In this document: positions 54,425-62,933 of the stretch, one piece after another | How the letters are laid out: the number at the start of each line of letters is the position of its first letter | Numbering within the stretch: the first letter of the stretch is position 1 | Assembly: GCA_020072645.1 (NCBI GenBank) | Contig: JAIQGK010000003.1 | Location: 186,001-250,000, forward strand | Source: Terriglobia bacterium | GTDB taxonomy: Bacteria > Acidobacteriota > Terriglobia > Terriglobales > Acidobacteriaceae | DNA: 64,000 nucleotides | Direction: 5' to 3' | Notes under the pieces: generated by a model | The model's input: the letters and a program-made list of their open reading frames with translations, nothing else | What the model was told of the DNA's origin: nothing | Databases searched by the model: none | Made by a program: the position numbers and the translations under genes

Positions 54425-54712
54425 GTGAATCCACGACTAAAGCAGCTGATGAAAGAGCTGGGAGAGGCCATTAACGTGTCTCTTTCTGAATCCGAGCAGA
54501 TTGCGCAGGTGATTGCCAGAATAAAAGACGAAGGGTTTGATGTCTTCCTGGTACTTGAAGCCACTATTGGCTTCAACAAGCATGAAGAGGAAGCCTCCGC
54601 GCCTCAGCTGGTGAGCTCGCGCAAAAAGCACGCTGAACCTGAGTTCAGCATCAATGCCCACGATGTGCGCTTCCTGAAGTCTCTGCGCATCTCCACGGAC
54701 GACGCTGCTTAG
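54425..54712 (+). CDS. Small hypothetical protein with helical N-terminus
   Basis: 95 residues. GTG 54425 follows AAGGAG. MNPRLKQLMKELGEAINVSLSESEQIAQVIARIKDEGFD is a helix-turn-helix-like or coiled region. The C-terminal half is disordered and ends in a short helix. Followed by a terminator. Unknown function; conserved in Acidobacteriota from memory (not verified). Confidence 0.65.
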   Translation: MNPRLKQLMKELGEAINVSLSESEQIAQVIARIKDEGFDVFLVLEATIGFNKHEEEASAPQLVSSRKKHAEPEFSINAHDVRFLKSLRISTDDAA

Positions 54713-54736
54713 CTGAAAAAAATTTCTGTATCTGTT

Positions 54737-54777
54737 CCGGCGATCAGGCGGGCTGCTGCGCCGGTTTTTCTTTTTTC
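54737..54777 (+). terminator. Rho-independent terminator
   Basis: CCGGCG (54737-54742) pairs with CGCCGG (54759-54764), followed by TTTTTCTTTTTT. Ends the 54425 gene and insulates glgC. Confidence 0.85.
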
Positions 54778-54861
54778 TGCTAGCATAAAATTTTGGCGTC
54801 TTAAGATTGAGTTGTCACAGAGTTCCCCGGCAGTCCCGCAAGAAATGGTCCGCAAAAAATT

Positions 54862-56115
54862 ATGAAGGATACACTTGGAGTATTACTCGCCGGCGGCGCT
54901 GGAGAACGCCTCTATCCACTTACGCGCGACCGCGCCAAGCCGGCAGTAACTTTCGGCGGCAACTATCGCATTATTGACATCACACTCTCCAACTGCATCA
55001 ATTCAGACCTGCGCAAGGTCTATATCCTTACGCAATACAAAGCCTTGAGCCTGAACCGGCATATCCGCGAAGGCTGGGGCTCAGTGGTGGCGCGCGAGCT
55101 GGGTGAGTTCATTGAAGTGCTTCCGCCGATGAAGCGCGTGAGTGATAGCTGGTACCTGGGCACCGCCGACGCCGTTTACCAGAACATTTATTCCATTGGC
55201 TCTGAGCAGTCAAAGCATGTGCTGATCCTCTCCGGGGACCACATTTACAAAATGAATTATCAGCTGATGCTTGATCACCACAAGTCCACCGGCGCGGACG
55301 TGACTTTGGCCACGATCCTGATCGATCCCAGCGAGTGCCGCCACTTCGGCATTGTTGATATTGACCGCGCGGGACGCATCACCGGCTTTGAAGAGAAACC
55401 CAAAGAAACCAAGCTGCGCTCGCCCTATAACCCGGAGATGGTTTCCGGTTCCATGGGCGTTTACATCTTTAACACTGACGTGCTTTTGCCCGTGCTGCTG
55501 AAGGACGCTGAAGATCCAAACTCGTCGCATGACTTTGGCAAAGACATCCTGCCCAAGATCCTTGAGCAGTACAAGCTTTATTCCTTCAACTTTATTGACG
55601 AGAACATGAAGGAAGCGCAGTACTGGCGCGACGTGGGCACCATTGAAGCCTACTATGAAGCCAACATGGACCTGGTCTCTGTCTCTCCGGTCTTCAATTT
55701 GTATGACAAGCACTGGCCCATCCGCACGCATCAGCGACAGTATCCGCCGGCCAAGTTCGTCTTTGGCGAGCCCGGACGCACCGGCATGGCGATTGATTCC
55801 ATTGTGTGCCCCGGCAGCATTCTTTCCGGCGGCTACGTGCGCAATTGCGTGCTCTCTCCGGACGTGCGCGTGAACTCTTACACTGAAGTGGATACCAGCA
55901 TCATCTTTTCTCACGTCAACATTGGGCGGCACTGCAAGATCCGCCGCGCGATCATTGACCGCGACGTGCATCTGCCTGAAGGTACGGTGATCGGCTTTGA
56001 TCCTGAAGAGGACGCAAAGAACTACATCGTGACCGAAACCGGCATCACGATTGTGACGCGCGATTACTCGCTGTTTGAAAGTCCCGTAGCGGTGGATTAC
56101 TTTACGTCTGAATAG
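54862..56115 (+). CDS. glgC: Glucose-1-phosphate adenylyltransferase
   Basis: 417 residues. N-terminal GVLLAGGAGERLYPLTRDRAKPAVTF with the PPi loop and Lys, GNYRIIDITLSNCINSDLRKVYILTQY, GTADAVYQN, LILSGDHIYKMNY, and a C-terminal left-handed beta-helix domain. It makes ADP-glucose for glycogen synthesis and is the regulated step. Stands alone; glgA and glgB are not in the window. The 3' end overlaps the convergent amidase stop by 19 nt. Confidence 0.95.
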   Translation: MKDTLGVLLAGGAGERLYPLTRDRAKPAVTFGGNYRIIDITLSNCINSDLRKVYILTQYKALSLNRHIREGWGSVVARELGEFIEVLPPMKRVSDSWYLGTADAVYQNIYSIGSEQSKHVLILSGDHIYKMNYQLMLDHHKSTGADVTLATILIDPSECRHFGIVDIDRAGRITGFEEKPKETKLRSPYNPEMVSGSMGVYIFNTDVLLPVLLKDAEDPNSSHDFGKDILPKILEQYKLYSFNFIDENMKEAQYWRDVGTIEAYYEANMDLVSVSPVFNLYDKHWPIRTHQRQYPPAKFVFGEPGRTGMAIDSIVCPGSILSGGYVRNCVLSPDVRVNSYTEVDTSIIFSHVNIGRHCKIRRAIIDRDVHLPEGTVIGFDPEEDAKNYIVTETGITIVTRDYSLFESPVAVDYFTSE

Positions 56116-57683
56116 CCCGGTGGCGGCGCAAAGCCGCCAATTTCCTTCGCCAGCAGATCGGCAAAGGTAATCGGAGTGGCATCTTCCCAGAACGGCCCCA
56201 TAATCTGAATGCCCACCGGAAGTGCCTGCGGTGTGCGACCCACCGGAGCCACGGTCGCGGGACAGCCGGTAAGTGTTGCCGGAGCAATCCAGTTGAGCAT
56301 ATCCGTATAGTGGCGAGGGCCCGCTGAAGTGGCGATGGTGCGCTTGTCCTGCGGTTCGCTGTGGTCGTGCGGGAATGCCGCGGTGAAAGCCACAGGTGAG
56401 AGAAAGACATCCATGTGATCGAAATATGCCTGCCACTGCACGCGGTATGCCAGCCGGCGAAAGTTTTGCTGTTGCCAGTCCGCAAATGAGCTGAGCGCGC
56501 CTGAGTTCTTTGCCGCCAGCGTATCCGGAAATGCTTTTCGCTCGCGCTCCTGTTCTTCCGGAGGCGCGGTGCTATACAAGAAAGCTTCCAGCAAGAACCT
56601 GTAATTGGCCAGTAGCTCTGCCGGCTTCAGCCCTTCGGGCCATCCCGGCTTCAAGTTGGCCCCGGCGCGGCCAAGCCGATCAATCACGTTTTCCAGCACA
56701 GCTTTTACTTCCGGAGTGGGCGGAGCCATGGGATCGTCAATCACATAACCTACGCGGAAATCTTTCAAACTGCGCGCACGAGGCTCGGGCATCTGCCACT
56801 TCCATGCTCTGGCGTCCCAATCGGTGGGCCCGCCAACAACTTTAAGCGCGTCAAGCAGATCGCCTGCGCTGCGGGCCAGCGGTCCGGCCACCGCCAGAAG
56901 CGTGGAGAAATCGGGCGGCGCAGGATTGCCGCCGGGAAGGTGGCCTTGCAGGCTCACCAGATCGAGCGTCGGCTTATGCGCAAAGAGTCCGCAGAAATGT
57001 GCGGGAATGCGAATGGATCCACCGATATCGCTGCCCACGCTCAGATACCCCAGACCGGCTGCGAGCCCTGCCGCGCTTCCACCTGACGATCCTCCGGGAG
57101 TTCTCTTCAGGTCCCATGGATTGTTGGTCTGACCGTAAATCGGGTTGTAAGTTTGCCAGTCCTCCAGCGCCACAGGCACATTGGTTGCGCCCAGCAGCAC
57201 CGCGCCGGCGTCACCCAATAAACGGCTCACCACGTCAGAATTTTTTGGCGCTTTGGAATCACGCAGTGGAGGAAAACCCCATGTGCATGGATGTCCCGCA
57301 ACGGCAAAACTTTCCTTCACCGTGACAGGAACGCCGTGGAAAACGCCAAGTGACTTGCCTTGCGTCAATGCCGCATCAGCCCTTTTCGCCTGCGCCAGCG
57401 CGTCTTCACGCAACTGATAAGCAAAGACGTTCAGCTGCGGATTGTAATGATCAATGCGGGCAAACATGCGCCCGGTAAGTTCCACCGACGAAACTTTTTT
57501 TGTGCGAATGGCTTCCGCTGCCTGCAAGGCCGTGGCGAAGTCGAGTTCATGCGGCGCGGATGGCGCAGAGTTTTGAGCGGCAGCGTCGTGTTTTGTGGCG
57601 GTCGCGGCAAACGTTTCAGAAGTGGGCAGGGTGGTTGCCGCAAGAGCCAGCGGCACAGTAGCCAGGAAGTCGCGTCGATTCAT
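56097..57683 (-). CDS. Exported amidase, Tat signal
   Basis: 528 residues from ATG 57683. MNRRDFLATVPLALAATTLP is a twin-arginine signal (RRDFL). The amidase signature region follows: VTVKES (catalytic Lys) and TPGGSSGGSAAGLAAGLG (cis-Ser and nucleophile Ser). Family includes indoleacetamide, peptide and acylamide hydrolases and GatA. Export in folded form marks it as a periplasmic amidase of unknown substrate. An upstream ATG 57722 would put 13 residues before the Tat motif. Confidence 0.88.
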   Translation of the reverse strand: MNRRDFLATVPLALAATTLPTSETFAATATKHDAAAQNSAPSAPHELDFATALQAAEAIRTKKVSSVELTGRMFARIDHYNPQLNVFAYQLREDALAQAKRADAALTQGKSLGVFHGVPVTVKESFAVAGHPCTWGFPPLRDSKAPKNSDVVSRLLGDAGAVLLGATNVPVALEDWQTYNPIYGQTNNPWDLKRTPGGSSGGSAAGLAAGLGYLSVGSDIGGSIRIPAHFCGLFAHKPTLDLVSLQGHLPGGNPAPPDFSTLLAVAGPLARSAGDLLDALKVVGGPTDWDARAWKWQMPEPRARSLKDFRVGYVIDDPMAPPTPEVKAVLENVIDRLGRAGANLKPGWPEGLKPAELLANYRFLLEAFLYSTAPPEEQERERKAFPDTLAAKNSGALSSFADWQQQNFRRLAYRVQWQAYFDHMDVFLSPVAFTAAFPHDHSEPQDKRTIATSAGPRHYTDMLNWIAPATLTGCPATVAPVGRTPQALPVGIQIMGPFWEDATPITFADLLAKEIGGFAPPPGYSDVK

Positions 57684-57907
57684 CTGCGAAATGGTAAAGG
57701 GAGCAAGAGGAACGCGCAACATGGCGAGATCGCATGTTCGCTGACGCGCCGGAATATTTGACCGGTTCGTTAACGCATCTATTGCTCCTCAGGGAAACGC
57801 GGCAAAGAAGCTCCATTTCGAGACTTATATTTTTCTTATTTACAGTACTTTTACCCTGGCCGCCCTCCCAAGCGTCTACGATTGGCGATTGCAAGGAGAG
57901 TAAGACC

Positions 57908-58765
57908 ATGAAAGCACGCAGAATTTATCCGGCAATTTTTGCTGTGGCCCTCACACTCAGCGGGACTTCTGCCATCGCACAGACTACCTTCACCTTTACG
58001 CAACTCGATCCTCCGGGAAGTATCTCGACCGAGGCTGACGACATCAATTCTCAGGGACAGATCATTGGCTTCTTTTTTGACGCGGCTGGCCGGCAGCACG
58101 GCTGGCTCTTTGAGAACGGTTCGTTCACACAAATTGATTTTCCCGGCGCCAGCGCAACGCGCACCGTCAACATCAACAACTCCGGCGTGATTACCGGCTC
58201 ATTCTTCGATGCGTCCGGCGTGCAGCATGGACTGGTCGGGCGGTCTGATGAACTCACGCAGTTTGACGTCCCCGGCAGCACGTCCACAAACGGTGAAGGC
58301 ATCAACGATCCGGGAACGCTGGTGGGTTCATTTACTGACGCAGCCGGGCAGGTACACGCTTTTGTGAAACGCCGCGATACTTTCACCACATTTGATTTCC
58401 CCGGCGGGCACAACACCATTCCTGTCGCAATCAATAACCGTGATGAGATTGTGGGACTGTTTACCAATGCCGCCGGCGTGACGCATGCCTTCACGTTGCG
58501 CCGGGGTATCTTCACGCAGCTTGATCCTCCGGGTTCGACCAGTTCAGAAGCCTTCGGCGTGAACGCGCTGGGTTTTATTGTGGGCAGCTTTACGGATGCA
58601 GCGGGAAACGGCCACGGCTTCTTCGATCAGCACGGCGTCTTCTCTCAGCTGGATTTTCCCGGGGCTTCCTCGACCGATGGCAACGGCATTAATGCGGTGG
58701 GAGTGATCGTCGGCGACTATTTCGATCCTGCAGGCGTCGAGCACGGATACATAGCCGTGCATTGA
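57908..58765 (+). CDS. Secreted HAF-repeat protein
   Basis: 285 residues from ATG 57908 (AAGGAG about 9 nt upstream), with a signal peptide ending AIAQ. The rest consists of about six repeats of 40-44 residues with the pattern F-x-Q/T-x-D-F/P-P-G, then G-I-N/V, then G-x-I-V-G-S-F-x-D-x-A-G-x-x-H-x-F. This is the HAF repeat, found in extracellular acidobacterial and proteobacterial proteins that probably form a beta-propeller-like fold. Function unknown. Confidence 0.82.
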   Translation: MKARRIYPAIFAVALTLSGTSAIAQTTFTFTQLDPPGSISTEADDINSQGQIIGFFFDAAGRQHGWLFENGSFTQIDFPGASATRTVNINNSGVITGSFFDASGVQHGLVGRSDELTQFDVPGSTSTNGEGINDPGTLVGSFTDAAGQVHAFVKRRDTFTTFDFPGGHNTIPVAINNRDEIVGLFTNAAGVTHAFTLRRGIFTQLDPPGSTSSEAFGVNALGFIVGSFTDAAGNGHGFFDQHGVFSQLDFPGASSTDGNGINAVGVIVGDYFDPAGVEHGYIAVH

Positions 58766-58849
58766 GGCGATTAGCATTTAGCACGGAGCTAAAGCAGACC
58801 ATGGCAGAGGGCATGGGACCCAAGAAGGAAATTTTTGGGACATGACTTC

Positions 58850-59341
58850 CTAGGCGTGCACCATGTCAACAGCCATAGTGCGGGCAAAACATCTGCTCAC
58901 GATTTTTGCACACGCGTCCAGAAACTCGCGCTCCTGATTGGCTTTGAAGGCGGCCATGAAGTAGCTTTCCACGTTAAAGATGGCGAAAATCTTGTTGCCG
59001 GCCAGTATAGGGACCGAGATCTGCGATTTCACCAGGTCTGAGGCCTGAATATAGCGCGGGTCTTCGGCAACGTTATCGGCCACAACAACCCGGCGGGTTG
59101 CAGCGGCAGCGCCGCATAAACCTTCATTCCAGGAAATCTTTGCCTTGGGAGTAAAGCTGCCCGTATGGGGGCCGAGGACCAGTGTGGAAGAATCGTTCTT
59201 GTCGATCAGGTAGAACCCGACCCAATTGTAGCGCGGAATATGCAGGTGAACGCGCTGCGAAATCCGCTGCATCATTGCGTCAGGCTCGGCCGCCGATCGG
59301 GCGAACTCCTCAAACTCTTTCAAGAGGTACTTATGCGGCAT
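58850..59341 (-). CDS. GAF-domain protein, fRMsr-like
   Basis: 163 residues from ATG 59341 (GTG 59347 or 59371 are alternatives). A single GAF domain with YNWVGFYLIDKNDSSTLVLGP, NEGLCGAAAATRRVVVADNV and VKSQISVPILAGNKIFAIFNVES. The NWVGFYL and GLCGAAAA motifs resemble free-methionine-(R)-sulfoxide reductase, but the Cys in the loop before IVVP-type strand is missing (here ASDLVKSQISVP). A reductase role is therefore uncertain; ligand sensing is the alternative. Confidence 0.8.
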   Translation of the reverse strand: MPHKYLLKEFEEFARSAAEPDAMMQRISQRVHLHIPRYNWVGFYLIDKNDSSTLVLGPHTGSFTPKAKISWNEGLCGAAAATRRVVVADNVAEDPRYIQASDLVKSQISVPILAGNKIFAIFNVESYFMAAFKANQEREFLDACAKIVSRCFARTMAVDMVHA

Positions 59342-59742
59342 GGGCACAATGTATAACCTCTCCCGGCTCACAATCTAGAACATTGTTGAAGTTAGAAGTA
59401 CGAAGGTAATCATTCCCAAAATGGAACTGGCATCTCCGGGCGCAAATCTTGTTATTTTCCATTACTTTTCCGGGCATGTGACCCCCGTCACAGAATCGCT
59501 CCCCGCTTGCGGAGTTCAATGTTTCATGTATTTCCCGCGGTCTTGAAAGGGATCGTTAGGGAGATTCACCAAGGCCGACGCCCGCAGGCCTTTAGGTCTC
59601 ATTCAATCCTCGGCTTCCGCGTGGAAGACCCACCGCCGGGGCACATTCTTCACTTTATCTAACGCTATCCAATCAACTTCTTGGGGAAGGGTAGCAAGGT
59701 TCACATCGTACAAAACCAGGAAATATGCAAGGAGACGTCCTC
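59342..59742. other. 401-nt intergenic region upstream of the multicopper oxidase
   Basis: It must hold divergent promoters for the GAF-domain gene and the oxidase. It contains a TTCCCAAAATGGAACTGG motif at 59413 related to repeats at 48548-48583 and 26333, and a palindrome of CRP/FNR type at 59477-59492. No coding frame is convincing. Confidence 0.5.
59477..59492. promoter_or_regulatory. CRP/FNR-family-like palindromic operator
   Basis: Perfect palindrome TGTGA-N6-TCACA (N6 = CCCCCG), identical to the half-sites recognised by CRP-family regulators. It lies 251 nt upstream of the multicopper oxidase start and 136 nt upstream of the GAF-domain gene start, so either or both may be controlled. 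No CRP-family gene is in the window. Confidence 0.55.
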
Positions 59743-61809
59743 ATGTCAAATCGTCGAGATTTTTTAAAGTACGCAGCAATAACCGGCGCAGGAGTTGCTC
59801 TGCCATTCAAGTGGAGCCTCCCCGCATTAGCTTCCGTGACCACGCCACAAACACCGTTGTCGGGTGGACTAGTTCCCCGGTATGTGGATCCCTTACCGAC
59901 ATTTCTAGGCAAACGAGTGACCGCGACCAGCATCAACGCCGCAATGCAGGAGTTCAAGCAGCAGATCCTGCCGGCAACCTTCCCCAAGACCACGGTTTGG
60001 GGCTACAACCTGAACAACAAAGGGCCAAGTTTTCCCGGAATCACGGTGGAAGCGAAGAAAGGCACGCCCACAACCATCACATATGTGAATAACCTGGTGT
60101 CGCCGTTCCTGCAGCAATTCCTCACGGTGGACCAGACTGTGCATTGGGCGGATCCGCTGAACCAGATGGATACGCTACCCTTTCCGCCTCCGCCTTATAC
60201 CGGGCCCATTCCGCTGGTCACGCACCTGCACGGCGCGGAGGTCCCGTCAGAATTCGATGGCAATCCTGAAGCATGGTTCACCGCGACCGGACTGCACGGC
60301 AGCGCTTACCGCACTTTCAGCAAAGCAGCCAGTAACGCAACTGTTTATCAATATCCAAATAAGCAGGAGGCGACTACCCTGTGGTTCCATGACCATGCCC
60401 TTGGCATGACGCGCTTGAACGTCTTAAGCGGCCTGGCGGCGTTTTATCTGCTGCGCGACGATCGCGACACCGGCCTGGCCAACAACCCGATCGGCTTGCC
60501 GGCCGGCGCGTACGAAACTGAGCTCCTGATCCAGGACCGGCAATTCGACGTCAACGGGCAGTTGTACTTCCCGGATGGCTCCGGCACCGGCCTAAACGGC
60601 ACACCACCGAACCCGGAAATCCATCCCTTCTGGATTCCCGAGTTCTTCGGCGATGTGGTTGTTGTGAATGGGAAATCGTGGCCGTTCCTCAACGTTGAGC
60701 CGCGCCGCTATCGCTTGCGTTTGCTGAATGGCTCCAACGCGCGTTTCTATGAGTTGCGGTTGCAGAACCGCGACACGAAGAAAGCCGGTCCAGCATTCTT
60801 TGTCATCGGCACGGATGGCGGACTGCTTGATGTTCCGGTCAAGCTGAACGACCCGAACCTTCCAGACAGCAGCGCGCCACGGTTGCTCATGGCGCCTTCC
60901 GAGCGCTATGACGTGATCATCGACTTCTCCGGCTTCGCGGGACAGACGCTCACGCTGGTCAACAGCGCCAAAGCGCCATTCCCCAACGGCACGTCGCCCG
61001 ATCCGCAGACGTTTGGCGAGGTGATGCAGTTCCGCGTCGTCTCTCCTCTGCAAGGCACGGACAAAAGTTACAACCCAGCCACGGGCGCGCCTCTGCGTAC
61101 TCCCATGGTGCGGCTGGCCGATCCCGTTGCGGGAACGCTCGCCGCGGGTGTAGTGCCCAACGTCAAACGGCAACTGATTCTGGTGGAAGTTGAGGGAGGC
61201 GGCGGACCGGTGGAAGTGCTGGTTAACAACAGCAAATGGGACGGCCTGGAGGAAGGAACGACTACTCCGATTCCCGGCGCCGCGCCCGTTAACGGCAATT
61301 TCGTGACGGAACTGCCGCAAGTGGGCTCCACGGAAGTGTGGGAGATCATTAACACAACCGCGGACGCGCACCCGATCCATATCCACTTGATACAGTTCCA
61401 GCTCATCAACCGGCAGATGTTCAATGTGACTCAATACCGGCAGACTTATGATTCGTTGTTCCCGGGTGGTTTGTTCATGCCGGGATTTGGCCCGCCTAAC
61501 TCCTATAACACTCCGAACGGCGCAGGTGCGGTAGGCGGCAATCCAGACGTAACTCCCTTCTTGCAAAATGGCATCAATCCACCTCTGCCTGAGGAAGCAG
61601 GTTGGAAAGATGTCTTCAAAATGTTCCCCGGACAAGTGACTCGCGTGGTGGTGCGGTTCACCCCGCAGGCCAATCCCGTGGGAACAACAGTTGCAGGTAC
61701 GAATTACTTCTCCTTCGATCCCACAACGGGCCCAGGCTACGTGCTGCATTGCCACATTCTCGATCATGAGGACAATGAAATGATGCGGCCGTACATCCCC
61801 AAAAAATAG
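59743..61809 (+). CDS. Tat-exported multicopper oxidase (CotA/bilirubin-oxidase-like)
   Basis: 688 residues from ATG 59743, chosen because AAGGAGA lies 7 nt upstream. MSNRRDFLKYAAITGAGVAL is a Tat signal. The copper ligands are in HLHG, FHDHALGM, HPIHIHL and LHCHILDHEDNEMM, giving three type 2/3 centres and a type 1 Met ligand. Length and the wide HPIHIHLIQFQ segment match bacterial laccase/CotA or bilirubin-oxidase-like enzymes. Likely periplasmic or surface oxidase of phenols, metals or copper. Preceded by a CRP-like site. Confidence 0.92.
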   Translation: MSNRRDFLKYAAITGAGVALPFKWSLPALASVTTPQTPLSGGLVPRYVDPLPTFLGKRVTATSINAAMQEFKQQILPATFPKTTVWGYNLNNKGPSFPGITVEAKKGTPTTITYVNNLVSPFLQQFLTVDQTVHWADPLNQMDTLPFPPPPYTGPIPLVTHLHGAEVPSEFDGNPEAWFTATGLHGSAYRTFSKAASNATVYQYPNKQEATTLWFHDHALGMTRLNVLSGLAAFYLLRDDRDTGLANNPIGLPAGAYETELLIQDRQFDVNGQLYFPDGSGTGLNGTPPNPEIHPFWIPEFFGDVVVVNGKSWPFLNVEPRRYRLRLLNGSNARFYELRLQNRDTKKAGPAFFVIGTDGGLLDVPVKLNDPNLPDSSAPRLLMAPSERYDVIIDFSGFAGQTLTLVNSAKAPFPNGTSPDPQTFGEVMQFRVVSPLQGTDKSYNPATGAPLRTPMVRLADPVAGTLAAGVVPNVKRQLILVEVEGGGGPVEVLVNNSKWDGLEEGTTTPIPGAAPVNGNFVTELPQVGSTEVWEIINTTADAHPIHIHLIQFQLINRQMFNVTQYRQTYDSLFPGGLFMPGFGPPNSYNTPNGAGAVGGNPDVTPFLQNGINPPLPEEAGWKDVFKMFPGQVTRVVVRFTPQANPVGTTVAGTNYFSFDPTTGPGYVLHCHILDHEDNEMMRPYIPKK

Positions 61810-61822
61810 AACGATGGCATAC

Positions 61823-61850
61823 CAGAGGACGGCGCTTGCGCCGTCCTCTG
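61823..61850. terminator. Strong hairpin after the multicopper oxidase
   Basis: CAGAGGACGGCGC (61823-61835) is an exact complement of GCGCCGTCCTCTG (61838-61850). No T run follows, so it may act as an RNA-stability or factor-dependent terminator for the oxidase transcript. Confidence 0.65.
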
Positions 61851-61919
61851 TACTTGCTAAGTCAGATCGGGTAGTCCTCACCGTCGTATTCCTGGGCCTT
61901 TTGATGTAACCTCGCGGCC

Positions 61920-62837
61920 ATGAGTATTCGGCGTCTTGATTCGATTTGTTTTGTCCGGCGGGAGGATGATCGGGCTCCCGGGCCCGGAGATCCCGAAACT
62001 CCGCAAGCCAAAAAGACAGTCAATGGCGCTTTGGCGCAGCCGGATTTTGCAAACAGTACATTACCTGCGGCCATGTTGGCCGTGGCGCATGAGGACTCGT
62101 CGCAAAACCGCCAGACGCTTTATCAAAGCATGTTGAATACCTGGTTCGTGGTGCCCACAAGGGAAGCGCCACCTGACAATCCTGGATTCTCCGCCGTTCC
62201 GGAGAATGTGGCTGACTCTTTCTCACTGGAGCATGATTCCGCCGGCCTCTTGGTTGCCGTGGCATTTACTGATGAAGAAGCGCTCCGCAATTGGAACAAG
62301 ACCATTCCATGGATCGCGCTGCAGGGAACTGCGTTCTTTCAGGCAGTGGCAAGCACACAGGCGAAGGAGATTGTCATCAATCCTTATGAACCTGAAAATC
62401 CTGCCTCAAAGATGATCCGCCCCGGAGGAAGGATAAAGCTCTGGGAATTTGAAGAGCTTGCAGAAAGCCGTATTCCGGAAAAAAATTCGAATGAGCAAGG
62501 AGTGCAATCGCAAAGTGTGCTGGTGACGATGCCCAGTCAGATGCCGACGCCGGAAATGTTTAATGCGATTAGCGAAGCTGCCGGCGCTTTTCCTGAAATT
62601 GCGGGCATGTATTTCGGCCAGGTCACCTATCCAGATGGAGAACCGCACTGGACGATTGCCGTCGAGTTCGCAGGAGGGGAATCGGCGAAGCAGATCAAAC
62701 ACATGATGACCGCTCTGGTGAAAGCAGCCCGACGTGTTTTCCCCCAAAGCGTTACGGCAGACCTGCTTCTTGCATCAACGGCTCTGGGGCCATCAATCAA
62801 GACATCGGGAAAGAAGTTCTACAGCGCGGCCAAGTAA
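61920..62837 (+). CDS. SseB-family protein
   Basis: 305 residues. The N-terminal half (STLPAAMLAVAHEDSSQNRQTLYQSMLNTWFVVPT, then AGLLVAVAFTDEEALRNW, KEIVINPYEPENPASKM) is the SseB N-terminal domain. The C-terminal half (MPTPEMFNAISEAAGAFPEIAGMYFGQ, WTIAVEFAGG) is the usual second domain. Known members (enhanced serine sensitivity protein B, T7SS-associated SseB) lack a clear biochemical function. No type VII genes are nearby. ATG 61920 opens the frame; polar residues 10-35 look disordered. Confidence 0.8.
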   Translation: MSIRRLDSICFVRREDDRAPGPGDPETPQAKKTVNGALAQPDFANSTLPAAMLAVAHEDSSQNRQTLYQSMLNTWFVVPTREAPPDNPGFSAVPENVADSFSLEHDSAGLLVAVAFTDEEALRNWNKTIPWIALQGTAFFQAVASTQAKEIVINPYEPENPASKMIRPGGRIKLWEFEELAESRIPEKNSNEQGVQSQSVLVTMPSQMPTPEMFNAISEAAGAFPEIAGMYFGQVTYPDGEPHWTIAVEFAGGESAKQIKHMMTALVKAARRVFPQSVTADLLLASTALGPSIKTSGKKFYSAAK

Positions 62838-62873
62838 AACGCCGCCTCTCTTCAGGTGGCGTCTCTACGACAG

Positions 62874-62933
62874 CGATTATCTTTAAGACGGTTATCTTTA
62901 AGACGATTATCTTTAAGACGATTATCTTTGAAA
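62874..62933. repeat. Four-copy 15-bp tandem repeat at the htpX 3' end
   Basis: Unit CGATTATCTTTAAGA repeated from 62874: copies 1 and 3 identical, copy 2 has G for A, the last has TTGAAA in place of TTAAGA. The last copy overlaps the stop codon and final codons of htpX (minus strand), so the repeat grew out of the gene end. Confidence 0.85.

Noticed and set aside
55210-56436. 408-residue minus-strand frame
   Set aside because: Antisense to glgC; no ribosome site, shadow of a real gene.
60592-61881. 429-residue minus-strand frame
   Set aside because: Antisense to the multicopper oxidase; composition (Arg, His rich) and lack of a start site are typical of a shadow of a GC-rich gene.
62874-62933. 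Possible CRISPR-like repeat
   Set aside because: The units are directly adjacent with no spacers, so it is a tandem repeat.
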